Shown here piece by piece: positions 1-8,021 of a DNA stretch of 64,000 bases. A program made the position numbers and the translations under genes. Each line of letters starts with the position of its first letter. Within the stretch, counting starts at the first letter, position 1. The notes beneath the pieces were generated by a model. It was not told the DNA's origin. It worked only from the letters and a program-made list of their open reading frames with translations, and did no database searches. Source of the stretch: Coriobacteriaceae bacterium (GTDB lineage: Bacteria > Actinomycetota > Coriobacteriia > Coriobacteriales > Coriobacteriaceae); the NCBI GenBank assembly GCA_030525945.1, contig JAUNDT010000002.1:124001-188000 (forward strand), written 5' to 3'.

Positions 1-199
1 ACCCGGCACGGCTGAACGCGTTGATGCTGCGGTCCTCAAGCTCATCTCCGAGGCCCATGAGCGTGCGATGCAGTTGCTTAAGGAAAACAAGTTCAAGCTG
101 CATGAGCTTGCGCATTACCTGTACAAAAAGGAGACGATCACCGGCGAGGAGTTCATGAATCTCCTCTCGCGTGAGAATCCCCTCATGCCCAAGGCGTAG
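1..199 (+). CDS. ftsH: ATP-dependent zinc metalloprotease FtsH (C-terminal fragment)
   Basis: The reading frame is open from base 2 to a TAG at 197-199 and gives the last 65 residues of an M41 peptidase. It contains the family's typical ending, ISEAHERAMQLLKENKF followed by HELAHYLYKKETITGEEF. In FtsH this helical segment closes the zinc protease domain. The AAA+ and HEXXH parts lie outside the window. FtsH is a membrane-anchored hexameric protease for misfolded and regulatory proteins. The next gene begins three bases after the stop, so co-transcription is likely. Confidence 0.85.
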   Translation, partial: PGTAERVDAAVLKLISEAHERAMQLLKENKFKLHELAHYLYKKETITGEEFMNLLSRENPLMPKA

Positions 200-202
200 A
201 TC

Positions 203-1111
203 ATGGCCGTTGATACCGATATGCGTTTCGCCGTGCTTATCGACGCCGATAACGTGAGCGAGAAGTACGTTAAAGTCGTGTTGGACGAGGTGGCTAACGC
301 CGGCGTTGCAACCTACAAGCGCATCTATGGGGACTGGACGAGCCCCCGTCTCGCCAGCTGGAAGGGCTGCCTGCTCGACAACTCCATCATCCCGATGCAG
401 CAGTACAGCTACACGTTCGGAAAGAACGCCACCGACTCCGCCATGATCATCGATGCGATGGACATCCTGTACTCCGGCACGGTCGACGGTTTCGTGATCG
501 TGAGCTCGGACTCCGATTTCACGCGCCTTGTCGCGCGCCTGCGTGAAAGCGGCATGGTGGTGATCGGCATGGGTGAGCAGAAGACACCCAAGCCGTTTAT
601 CTCCGCCTGCAACAGCTTCAAATATCTCGACCTGCTGTTCGCGCAGCATCGTGCGGAAGAGGAGGGCGAGGATGAGCTTGACGGCCCGTTCGCGTGCAAA
701 TCCCGCTCGCGTCGCCGCCGTCGTCCGGGTGATGCTGGCGGTAACGGGGAGCTCGCTACCTCCGGCCAGGACGGCGGTAGCGATGTGAGTGATGCCGATT
801 CGAATGACTCGGACCAGGGTGATGATGAGGTTGCGTTCGGCGAGATGAGCCGCGCCGACAAGCGCCGGCATCTTCGCGCCATTCGCTCCGCCATCAATGC
901 CATCATCGATGGCTTCTCCGACGAGGACGGATGGGTGAGCCTGGGGCAGCTCGGCGATCAGCTTGCCAAGCGCCTGCCGGATTTTGATGTGAGAAACTAT
1001 GGTTATAAGCGCCTTCGTCCGTTTTTGAAGTCGTTGGGTGTGTATGAGTTCGATGAGCCCACGGGCGAATCGGGCCGCCGCCAGATTTACGTTCGCTTGC
1101 GCGAGCAGTAG
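203..1111 (+). CDS. NYN-domain (PIN-like) putative ribonuclease with C-terminal OST-HTH/LOTUS domain
   Basis: 302 residues. Residues about 8-150 look like a NYN/LabA domain: an early FAVLIDADNVSEKY strand with acidic residues, DSAMIIDAMDILY, then FVIVSSDSDFTRLVARLRE. These are the clustered aspartates expected for a metal-dependent PIN-like nuclease. A charged, low-complexity linker rich in R, G, S and D follows (about 155-220). The last 75 residues (SAINAIIDGFSDEDGWVSLG... YGYKRLRPFLKSLGVYEF) resemble an OST-HTH/LOTUS RNA-binding fold. The gene starts three bases after ftsH. By family, a role in RNA turnover or quality control is plausible, but no substrate can be read from the sequence. A second in-frame ATG lies six codons in. 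Confidence 0.75.
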   Translation: MAVDTDMRFAVLIDADNVSEKYVKVVLDEVANAGVATYKRIYGDWTSPRLASWKGCLLDNSIIPMQQYSYTFGKNATDSAMIIDAMDILYSGTVDGFVIVSSDSDFTRLVARLRESGMVVIGMGEQKTPKPFISACNSFKYLDLLFAQHRAEEEGEDELDGPFACKSRSRRRRRPGDAGGNGELATSGQDGGSDVSDADSNDSDQGDDEVAFGEMSRADKRRHLRAIRSAINAIIDGFSDEDGWVSLGQLGDQLAKRLPDFDVRNYGYKRLRPFLKSLGVYEFDEPTGESGRRQIYVRLREQ

Positions 1112-1159
1112 GCCCAGCGTGCGGCCCTTTGATTCTGCGTGGAAAGCTCGAGATTTCTC

Positions 1160-1187
1160 TTGTTCGGCTCTGCTGGTCGTGTATACT
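1160..1187 (+). promoter_or_regulatory. Candidate sigma-A-type promoter for rplS
   Basis: TTGTTC (1160-1165), a 16-bp spacer and TATACT (1182-1187), about 68 bp upstream of the rplS start. The intervening leader has no gene. Confidence 0.5.
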
Positions 1188-1255
1188 ACGACTGTTTGTT
1201 CAACCTATGTGCCGGCGTACGCGTGCGGCACCTCTAGAAGAGTAAGGAATCTGTC

Positions 1256-1597
1256 ATGGATTACATCCGCGCAATTGAGCGTCAGCAGATCCGCGAGGAC
1301 ATGCCTCGCATCCTGGTCGGCGACAACGTCAAGGTGCACTACCGCATCAAGGAAGGCGATCGCGAGCGCGTTCAGGTCTTCCAGGGCGACGTCATCCGTC
1401 TCCAGGGCGCCGGTTCTCGTGAGACCTTCACGGTCCGCAAGATCTCCTATGGCGTGGGCGTCGAGCGCACCTTCCCGGTTCACTCCCCGAAGATCGCCAA
1501 GCTCGAGGTCGTGCGTCACGGTAAGGTCCGTCGCGCCAAGCTGTACTACCTGCGCGACAAGGTGGGCAAGGCTGCTCGCATCCCCGAGAAGCGCTAA
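1256..1597 (+). CDS. rplS: 50S ribosomal protein L19
   Basis: 113 residues, the normal length for L19. It has the family hallmarks [47 protein letters not shown] and a C-terminal [18 protein letters not shown] (listed in order, residues about 20-110). L19 sits at the 30S-50S interface of the large subunit. The ATG is preceded by AGAGTAAGGA as ribosome-binding site. It has its own likely promoter and is followed by a hairpin terminator, suggesting a largely monocistronic transcript upstream of rnhB, as in many Gram-positives. Confidence 0.97.
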   Translation: MDYIRAIERQQIREDMPRILVGDNVKVHYRIKEGDRERVQVFQGDVIRLQGAGSRETFTVRKISYGVGVERTFPVHSPKIAKLEVVRHGKVRRAKLYYLRDKVGKAARIPEKR

Positions 1598-1634
1598 TCA
1601 GCCAATTCTGGGATACAGATCCGTTTACGAAAGG

Positions 1635-1664
1635 CGGGCCGTCCATTGCGGGTGGCCCGTTTTT
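1635..1664 (+). terminator. Rho-independent terminator after rplS
   Basis: Inverted repeat CGGGCC (1635-1640) / GGCCCG (1654-1659) with a 13-base loop, followed by TTTTT (1660-1664). It lies between rplS and rnhB. Confidence 0.65.
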
Positions 1665-1678
1665 CTTTGGAGGTTGCA

Positions 1679-2467
1679 ATGGCAAACATGACAAGCTCCG
1701 CCAGCGCCGCATCTGTTGCGGCGGAGCTGGCAAGTGCTCCTTTGGAGCAGGTTGACGCCTTGCTCGAGCGCTACGCGGAAGATCCACGTCAGCAGGTTCA
1801 GAAGGCTTGCGATCGCGCACGCCGCCGTCGGGATAAGGAGCTGGCTGAGCGCGAGCGTGTCAACGAGATGTACCAAAACATGCTTGAGCTCGGTGGCGAT
1901 GGCGTCGTGGTCGGCGTTGATGAGGTGGGTCGTGGTTCTGTCGCCGGCCCCTTAACCGTTTGCGCCGTTTGTTTGCCGCCTGAGCCTCGTATCTGGGGCA
2001 TCAACGACTCGAAGCAGCTGTCTCCGGCCCGTCGTGAAATTCTCGCCTCCAAAATCGCAGAGGTCGCAACCGCGATTGGCATATGCCATATTGCTCCCGC
2101 CCGCATCGACGAGATTGGCATGGCTCGTGCTCTTCGAGAGGCGGTGGCCGGTGCCGTCGCCGATACGGGACTTACGCCGGATTGCGTTTTGATGGACGGC
2201 AATCCACTGGGGGCCGTCCCGAACGAGAAAGATGTTGTGAAAGGCGATGCCCATATCGCGTGCATCGCCGCCGCGTCGATCGTTGCCAAGGTGACTCGTG
2301 ACGATTTGATGGTTGAGCTGGATGCGGAATACCCCAGTTATCACCTTGCACAGTCGAAGGGGTATGCGAGCGCCGAGCATATCCAGGCGATCAAGGAACA
2401 GGGCCTAACGCCTGTTCATCGAGCGACGTTTTGCGGAAACTTTTTGGAGACCGGCCGTCTTTTTTAG
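1679..2467 (+). CDS. rnhB: Ribonuclease HII
   Basis: 262 residues from the ATG at 1679, chosen because GGAGG (1669-1673) sits five bases upstream; an upstream in-frame TTG at 1646 lies inside the preceding terminator. RNase HII removes RNA primers and misincorporated ribonucleotides from DNA. The catalytic pattern is visible: VDEVGRGSVAGPL (the DEXGRG motif), NDSKQLS, LMDGNP and HIACIAAASIVAKVTRD. About 75 N-terminal residues rich in charged helices precede the catalytic core, as in Bacillus RnhB, where a similar extension aids substrate binding (family knowledge). Confidence 0.95.
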   Translation: MANMTSSASAASVAAELASAPLEQVDALLERYAEDPRQQVQKACDRARRRRDKELAERERVNEMYQNMLELGGDGVVVGVDEVGRGSVAGPLTVCAVCLPPEPRIWGINDSKQLSPARREILASKIAEVATAIGICHIAPARIDEIGMARALREAVAGAVADTGLTPDCVLMDGNPLGAVPNEKDVVKGDAHIACIAAASIVAKVTRDDLMVELDAEYPSYHLAQSKGYASAEHIQAIKEQGLTPVHRATFCGNFLETGRLF

Positions 2468-2602
2468 CCGATGCCGGCTCGGTGCCGAAAAGAGTGAACC
2501 GCGCTTACCTGCCGTGATGGGCTTTCTGGCAGAAAAGCGCAAAAACGTACACAGGTGTTACGCCGAGTATTCCTGACAAGTTCGGGATATGCCGGGGTGA
2601 TA

Positions 2603-2629
2603 CTCCCTCCACCAACGCATAGGAGGGAG
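2603..2629 (+). promoter_or_regulatory. Perfect 8-bp inverted repeat burying the yraN ribosome-binding site
   Basis: CTCCCTCC (2603-2610) and GGAGGGAG (2622-2629) are exact complements with an 11-base loop. The right arm is the Shine-Dalgarno sequence of the gene starting at 2635. In RNA this hairpin would hide the ribosome-binding site, suggesting translational control; the ligand or trigger is unknown. The 167-bp gap between rnhB and yraN holds no other recognisable feature. Confidence 0.55.
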
Positions 2630-2634
2630 CTTGT

Positions 2635-3111
2635 ATGGGTGTCGACAGGAATCGTGCGCGTGCGCAGCGGGTTGTCGAGCAAGTGCTGGAAGGCGAGCTT
2701 GAGTCTTTTGACGACGGTCGGCTTTCCTCATTGTCGAACAAGATGGTCGGCTCGATTGGCGAGGAGTTCGCCGCGCATTATCTGACTGACCGCGGCTACG
2801 AGATCATCGACCGAAACTATCGATGCTGTGAGGGGGAGGCCGATCTGGTCGCTTTTGACCCCGACAGCGATGAGGTCGTTCTTATAGAGGTCAAAACGCG
2901 CCGTGGCGAAGAGCGCTCGCTTGACAGGTATCCCGAAGAGGCCGTGACGCCTGCAAAGCAACGCCGGTATCGCAGGATCGCGCTGCAGTTCGCCGCTGAA
3001 CACTACCCGGTTCCCTCCGTGCGTTTTGATGTGATTGCGGTCACCCTCGTGCCGAGTGCCCTGGGAAAGCTGCGGCACCTGTACGGTGCGTTTGACTGGG
3101 AGGCGCAGTGA
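2635..3111 (+). CDS. yraN: YraN family (UPF0102) putative endonuclease-like protein
   Basis: 158 residues. The core GEEFAAHYLTDRGYEIIDRN, then GEADLVAFD and VVLIEVKTRRG, matches the YraN/UPF0102 family, whose fold resembles Holliday-junction resolvases and restriction enzymes; the D...EVK residues correspond to that metal-binding pattern. About 40 extra N-terminal residues precede the domain. Function is not established for the family. It is followed directly by comM and dprA, a frequent neighbourhood linked to DNA uptake and processing. Its start is preceded by an RBS-masking hairpin. Confidence 0.85.
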   Translation: MGVDRNRARAQRVVEQVLEGELESFDDGRLSSLSNKMVGSIGEEFAAHYLTDRGYEIIDRNYRCCEGEADLVAFDPDSDEVVLIEVKTRRGEERSLDRYPEEAVTPAKQRRYRRIALQFAAEHYPVPSVRFDVIAVTLVPSALGKLRHLYGAFDWEAQ

Positions 3112-4643
3112 TGGGCGCGTCTTCCACAACGTTTTCGGTTCATGCCGCCTGTATTCGAGGTGTGGAGGCCTTTTCGGTCACGGTTGAGGTGTCGGCTTCG
3201 GGGTCCATCCCCGGTCTTTCAATTGTGGGTATGGCGGATGCTGCCGTGCTTGAGGCCCGCAGCCGCATTCGATGCGCGCTGCGCTCGGGCGGATTCGATG
3301 TGCCCCGCAGCGCGCTGACGGTCAGCCTGGCTCCCGGGGACATCCGAAAGACGGGATCCGGTCTCGATCTTCCCATCGCCCTGGCGATCCTGGCCCTTTC
3401 CGGTCAAATTCCCTTGAAGGGCCTTGACGACTGCCTGTTCGTCGGCGAGCTTGGGCTGGACGGCTCGGTGAGCGGGTGTAAAGGCGAAATTGCCTATCAG
3501 GTGCTTGCGCGCGATCAGGGGCTTTCATTTGTCGGTGGATCTTCCCAGGCTTCCGTTTCGTTGTCTGGTGTGCGCACTGGCTGCATCGAGCACTTAGAGA
3601 ACATGCGACTAGGCGTGGAGGCCGCCTTGAGGCCACTTTCTGAGGGCCACGTAAAGCCTGCGCGACGTCGTCCGATTCTCGACTTCGGGGACGTGGTCGG
3701 TCAGGAGGTCGCCAAGCGCGGCATCGCCGTTGCGGCCACGGGCGGGCTCGGACTTTTAATGGTGGGGTCGCCCGGGTCGGGAAAATCCATGCTCGCCCGG
3801 CGTATCACGGGCATTCTGCCGCCCATAGACGAGCGCGAGCAGCAGGAAGCGCTTTGTATCCACTCGGTTGTCGGCGAGCCAATCGAGGGTATTCTCGAGG
3901 GCGAGCGCCCCTTTAGAAGTCCCCATCACAGCATTTCGACTCCGGGGCTTGTGGGCGGTGGACGTCCTGTTCGCCCGGGTGAGATCAGCCTTGCGCACGG
4001 TGGGGTGCTTTATCTCGATGAGCTTGCCGAGTTTTCGAATCAAACGCTCCAAACCTTACGCCAGCCTCTCGAAGACGGTTCTGTCCGTATCGTTCGTGTG
4101 GACGGCTCCTACGTTTTTCCCGCACGGTTCCAGCTTGTCGCCGCGAGTAATCCATGTCCATGCGGGTATTTGGGCGATCGCGAAATCGCGTGTAAGTGCT
4201 CGGATGCGTCGATTGAGCGCTATCGGGCAAAGCTCGGCGGCCCCTTGGCGGACCGCATAGATTTGATTTTGCATATATCACGCCCGGATCCCGAGTTGAT
4301 TGTCCAAGGTGGCGAAGGGCAGACGACTGCCGATTTGAAAGAGCAGGTTGAGAGGGGAAGGGATTTTTGCGCGTGGAGAACGCGCGTTCAGTCGATTGAC
4401 GATGAGGACGGTGGGGATGAGCCATCGCTTGATTCCGCGGTGTCCCAATACCAGCTGGATGAATCGGGCAGGACGCGGCTCATCGACATATCTCATCGCA
4501 ATAACCTCACCGCGCGCGGAATCGTTCGGCTTTGCCGGATAGCCCGAACCATCGCCGACATGGCCGAGTCTGAGCGAGTAGGCGCAATTCACGTGCTCGA
4601 AGGAGCGCAGCTGCAGGGGAGGAGGGGCAATGATTGCGTGTGA
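3111..4643 (+). CDS. comM: ComM/YifB family Mg-chelatase-like AAA+ ATPase
   Basis: 510 residues from the ATG at 3111, which overlaps the yraN TGA by one base (TGATG); a GTG one codon earlier is possible. The N-terminal S5-like/LonC-like domain has SIPGLSIVGMADAAVLEARSR, the ATPase core has Walker A GSPGSGKSMLARRI, then PHHSIS, GGVLYLDELAEF and FQLVAASNPCPCG, and the C-terminal helical domain has the family's ARGIVRLCRIARTIADM. In naturally competent bacteria ComM is a hexameric helicase promoting branch migration during recombination of transforming DNA (family knowledge). Adjacent dprA supports a shared DNA-processing role. Confidence 0.93.
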   Translation: MGASSTTFSVHAACIRGVEAFSVTVEVSASGSIPGLSIVGMADAAVLEARSRIRCALRSGGFDVPRSALTVSLAPGDIRKTGSGLDLPIALAILALSGQIPLKGLDDCLFVGELGLDGSVSGCKGEIAYQVLARDQGLSFVGGSSQASVSLSGVRTGCIEHLENMRLGVEAALRPLSEGHVKPARRRPILDFGDVVGQEVAKRGIAVAATGGLGLLMVGSPGSGKSMLARRITGILPPIDEREQQEALCIHSVVGEPIEGILEGERPFRSPHHSISTPGLVGGGRPVRPGEISLAHGGVLYLDELAEFSNQTLQTLRQPLEDGSVRIVRVDGSYVFPARFQLVAASNPCPCGYLGDREIACKCSDASIERYRAKLGGPLADRIDLILHISRPDPELIVQGGEGQTTADLKEQVERGRDFCAWRTRVQSIDDEDGGDEPSLDSAVSQYQLDESGRTRLIDISHRNNLTARGIVRLCRIARTIADMAESERVGAIHVLEGAQLQGRRGNDCV

Positions 4644-5556
4644 CGCTCGGTGTGAGCTTTACCTGCCAGATAAGGAATACCCAGCTTCGGTTCGCCAGCT
4701 GGCATCGCCGCCTCCCGTCCTGTACGTTCGCGGCAACGTGTCGGTCTTCAATCTGCCTATGCTTGCCATTATCGGGTCCCGACGCGCGTCGCCCTACGGC
4801 CTTGCCCTGGCGGAGATGGCGGCGAAGATTGCCGCGGAATCCGGCGTCGCCGTGGTATCGGGCGGTGCGAGGGGATGCGATCAGGCGGCGGGGCGCAGCG
4901 CGTTGTCTGCCGGAGGAAAGCACGTCATGGTTTTGGGCACCGGAGCCGACGTCGCCTATCCATCCTCGGTACGGCCCCTCATCGAGCGAACGCTCAAGGG
5001 CGGGGGAGCGGTTGTGTCGATTGAGCCGTGGGGGACCCCTCCCATGCGGTGGGCTTTCCCCAAGCGCAATCGTGTGATAGCGGCGCTTTCTTCTGCTGTT
5101 CTGGTAACCGAGGCGGGTCTGCCGTCGGGTACTTTCAGCACCGCGGAGGCGGCTGAGGAATTGGGGCGTGAGGTGCTGGCGGTCCCCGGGTCGTTTTTCT
5201 CCCCTGAGTCCCGTGGGTCAAATTACCTGATCGCAAACGGCGCGTGCTGCATATCCGACGAGGAGGCTCTCGAAGTTGCAATTTCGAGGATTTTCGGGAC
5301 GCTGCGGTTCGAGCGGGGAGGGAGCGCCGGTGTTCCCGGTTTGGATTCTCAGTCGAAGCGCGTGCTGGATATGCTTGTCGCCAACCCCATGCGCCTCGAG
5401 GACATCGCCCTGGCGCTTCGCATGGGCGGCTCTGAGTGCATGCAGCTTATGGGGGAGCTTGAGGTGGCGGGTGCTGTTGAGCGGCTTGTGGATGGAAGAT
5501 TCTCGCCCTCAAAGACCGCCCTTCACGCTCTTACGCACTTGGGGCACAATGGGTAG
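4630..5556 (+). CDS. dprA: DNA-processing protein DprA
   Basis: 308 residues; its ATG lies 14 bases inside the end of comM, implying translational coupling. The Rossmann-like core is clear: IIGSRRASPYG, VVSGGARGCDQAAG, VLGTGADVAYPSS, FPKRNRVIAALSSAVLVTEA, SGTFSTAEAAEELGREVLAV and GSNYLIANGA. A C-terminal winged-helix segment follows (about 235-300). DprA loads RecA on incoming single-stranded DNA during transformation (family knowledge). Presence of dprA and comM does not prove competence; both are widespread in non-transformable bacteria. Confidence 0.94.
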   Translation: MIACDARCELYLPDKEYPASVRQLASPPPVLYVRGNVSVFNLPMLAIIGSRRASPYGLALAEMAAKIAAESGVAVVSGGARGCDQAAGRSALSAGGKHVMVLGTGADVAYPSSVRPLIERTLKGGGAVVSIEPWGTPPMRWAFPKRNRVIAALSSAVLVTEAGLPSGTFSTAEAAEELGREVLAVPGSFFSPESRGSNYLIANGACCISDEEALEVAISRIFGTLRFERGGSAGVPGLDSQSKRVLDMLVANPMRLEDIALALRMGGSECMQLMGELEVAGAVERLVDGRFSPSKTALHALTHLGHNG

Positions 5557-5585
5557 GCTACTAAGACGTACGAAGGGGAACTGCT

Positions 5586-6920
5586 ATGGCATTTGAGCGT
5601 GTGACGGTTATTGGCGGCGGGCTTGCCGGGTGCGAGTGCGCCTGCCAGCTTGCCGATCGCGGTGTTCCCGTACTGCTGCAGGAGATGCGACCCCAGGTGT
5701 CCGGCCCTGCCCATCAGACCTCCCATTTGGCTGAGCTCGTGTGCTCCAATTCGCTCAAGGCCACACGCATTGACTCTGCAGCTGGTCTTCTCAAAGAGGA
5801 GCTTCGCCGCATGGGTTCAGTTTTGCTCTCCTGCGCGGAGCGAGCTGCGGTGCCTGCAGGTGGTGCTCTTGCGGTTGATAGAGAGGCGTTTTCCAGGCTC
5901 GTCGAGGAGGAGATCGCGGCGCGACCGCTTATTGAGGTCGTTCGTTCTGAGGCGACTCGTATTCCCGAGGGGCCTTGCGTAATCGCTGCCGGCCCCTTGT
6001 GCTCCGAGGCGTTGTCCGAGTGCGTTTTGAGCCTCGTGGGCGGCGACGCGCTTTCCTTCTTCGATGCCGCCGCGCCGATTGTCGACGCATCGACTATCGA
6101 CCGTTCCATTGTCTTCTTCCAGTCCCGCTATGATGACGGGCAGGGCGGCGATTATCTTAATGCGCCGTTTACCAAGGAGGAGTACGACGCGTTTATCGAT
6201 GCGCTCGTGGGTGCCGAGCGGGTTATCCTCAAGGACTTTGAGCGCCGAGAGCTTTTCCAGGCATGTCAGCCCGCGGAGGAGGTCGCGAGGACGGGACATG
6301 ATGCCATCCGCTTCGGCGCGATGAAGCCCGTTGGCCTCGTGGATCCGCGCACCGGAAAGCGCCCGTGGGCGGCGGTTCAGCTTCGCGCCGAAAACGCTGA
6401 GGGAACGGCCTATAACCTTGTTGGCTTCCAGACCAATCTAACGTTTGGCGAGCAAAAGCGCGTGTTCCGCATGATTCCGGGACTGGAGAACGCCGAGTTC
6501 TTCCGCTACGGAGTCATGCATCGCAATACATTTGTCGACGCCCCTCGCGTGCTGGATGAAAGCTTTGCGGTTCCCGGTACGCAGGTTCGTCTTGCCGGTC
6601 AGATCACCGGTACGGAAGGGTATACCGAGGCGATCGCCACCGGCCTCCTCGCGGCGCTTAATGCTTTTGCCGATGCATCTGGTCTCGATCGGGTGGCATT
6701 GCCCACCACCGGTGCCCTGGGCTCGCTGGTAGCGTATGCCACCAGCCCTCAGACCGTCGACTACCAGCCCATGCATGTCAACTTCGGCGTCGTTCCCCCT
6801 CTTGAGGACGGCAAGCGCCGCAGTAAGCGCGATCGCTATGCCGCGTACTCCGAGCGCGCGCTGCGCGATTTGGACCGTTATATCTCGGGTCGTCATGACC
6901 TGTTCGCCACAGGCGCGTAA
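5586..6920 (+). CDS. trmFO: Folate/FAD-dependent tRNA (uracil-54-C5)-methyltransferase TrmFO
   Basis: 444 residues, typical length. It opens with an FAD-binding GXGXXG-type motif (VTVIGGGLAGCECACQLA), followed by the family signature LLQEMRP and TSHLAELVCSNSLKA. TrmFO uses methylenetetrahydrofolate and FADH2 to make ribothymidine-54 in the T-loop of tRNAs. The start has AAGGGGA as RBS. It is followed 20 bases later by a Xer recombinase gene, the same order as gid-codV in Bacillus. The topA gene that sits between dprA and trmFO in Bacillus is absent here. Confidence 0.96.
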   Translation: MAFERVTVIGGGLAGCECACQLADRGVPVLLQEMRPQVSGPAHQTSHLAELVCSNSLKATRIDSAAGLLKEELRRMGSVLLSCAERAAVPAGGALAVDREAFSRLVEEEIAARPLIEVVRSEATRIPEGPCVIAAGPLCSEALSECVLSLVGGDALSFFDAAAPIVDASTIDRSIVFFQSRYDDGQGGDYLNAPFTKEEYDAFIDALVGAERVILKDFERRELFQACQPAEEVARTGHDAIRFGAMKPVGLVDPRTGKRPWAAVQLRAENAEGTAYNLVGFQTNLTFGEQKRVFRMIPGLENAEFFRYGVMHRNTFVDAPRVLDESFAVPGTQVRLAGQITGTEGYTEAIATGLLAALNAFADASGLDRVALPTTGALGSLVAYATSPQTVDYQPMHVNFGVVPPLEDGKRRSKRDRYAAYSERALRDLDRYISGRHDLFATGA

Positions 6921-6940
6921 GGACGCAGGCGCGGTGTAGC

Positions 6941-7843
6941 ATGAACGCTGACACTGAGAGGCTCTACGAAGCCATAGATGGCTATGTAAGGCATATTTCT
7001 CACGTTGAGGGCTATTCTCCCGAAACTGTGCGAGCCTACACGCAGCATCTCGACGCTTATGTACGGTGGTGCGAACGCGCGGGTGTTGATGGGGTGTGCC
7101 CCACCTCGTCCCAGCTTCGCTCGTACCTGGCCGACATGCACAGCGCCCGCTATTCGCCTCGGACTGTGGCGGCGCACATCTCGGCTCTCCGTTCATTTTT
7201 TCGATGGGGGAGCATGGAGGGTATCGTTGAGGGTGCCGCCGTTGAGGCCCTTGCCGCGCCCAAGCTCGACAATCCGCTGCCGAAAACACTGGGGCCCGCT
7301 CAGTTAAATGCCCTCATGGATGCGGCGGACGCCACTCCAGATGGTTTGAGGGATCAAGCGATGCTCGAGCTGTTTTTCGCGTCTGGCGCCCGTATTTCCG
7401 AGTTGGCTCGTCTGCGATTGCGCGACGTGGACATCTCCGAGCAATCTATTCGCCTGTTCGGCAAGGGTTCTAAAGAGAGGATCGTGCCGTTGCATCGCCG
7501 CGCGGTGGAGGCCTACTGCGATTATCTAGAGCGAGGGCGCACATCTCTTTTAAAGGGCTCGACGTCCGATGCGGTGTTCATCTCGAGCCGAGGCAGGGTC
7601 ATGAACGCCGCGGCGCTTCGCTACCGGTTCGATGTCCTCAGACGTCGAGCCGGATTGTCATCGGACGTCACCCCGCATGTTTTGAGGCATACGTTTGCAA
7701 CCGAGTTGTTGTCGGGCGGGGCGGACCTTCGAAGTGTGCAGGAGCTTCTCGGGCACGCCAGCCTCTCAACGACCCAACTGTACACGCACGTGTCTCCCGA
7801 TCGCCTTTCCCAGACGCTTCGGCAGGCTCATCCGCGTGCCTAG
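6941..7843 (+). CDS. xerC: Tyrosine recombinase XerC/XerD family
   Basis: 300 residues, the standard Xer length. An N-terminal SAM-like core-binding domain (about 5-90) is followed by the catalytic domain with all expected residues: Arg in SGARISELARLRLRD, Lys in GKGSKERIVPLH, His and Arg in PHVLRHTFATELL, His in LLGHASLSTTQ and the Tyr in TTQLYTHVS. Xer enzymes resolve chromosome dimers at dif. Position after trmFO matches XerC/CodV, but XerC and XerD cannot be told apart with certainty here. No transposon ends flank it, so a housekeeping role is more likely than a mobile integrase. Confidence 0.93.
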   Translation: MNADTERLYEAIDGYVRHISHVEGYSPETVRAYTQHLDAYVRWCERAGVDGVCPTSSQLRSYLADMHSARYSPRTVAAHISALRSFFRWGSMEGIVEGAAVEALAAPKLDNPLPKTLGPAQLNALMDAADATPDGLRDQAMLELFFASGARISELARLRLRDVDISEQSIRLFGKGSKERIVPLHRRAVEAYCDYLERGRTSLLKGSTSDAVFISSRGRVMNAAALRYRFDVLRRRAGLSSDVTPHVLRHTFATELLSGGADLRSVQELLGHASLSTTQLYTHVSPDRLSQTLRQAHPRA

Positions 7844-7854
7844 TTTGTGAAGTC

Positions 7855-7883
7855 TTGGCAGACGGGGTGCGTCCTGTTACTAT
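7855..7883 (+). promoter_or_regulatory. Promoter for rpsB-tsf
   Basis: TTGGCA (7855-7860), a 17-bp spacer and TACTAT (7878-7883), just after xerC. It would give a leader of about 130 bases before rpsB. Confidence 0.65.
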
Positions 7884-7945
7884 TCTACAGGTTGCGAATC
7901 CGCAACGATCCATCATACACGCGCGACGACACGTCGACCGCGGTG

Positions 7946-7973
7946 CCCGAGACGAGGTAGCAAACAGCTCGGG
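7946..7973 (+). promoter_or_regulatory. Hairpin in the rpsB leader
   Basis: CCCGAG (7946-7951) pairs with CTCGGG (7968-7973) across a 16-base loop in the long leader of rpsB. Ribosomal protein leaders are often sites of autogenous control by S2; that role is inferred here from position only, and the fold was not compared with a known S2 leader family. Confidence 0.4.
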
Positions 7974-8021
7974 TGGCCGACGTGGATGACCCCGCGCGAA
8001 CGCAAAAACCGGGAGGTAAAC

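Noticed and set aside
6941-7843. Xer-type recombinase as sign of a mobile element
   Set aside because: No attachment repeats, cargo or tRNA integration site adjoin it, and its place after trmFO matches housekeeping XerC.
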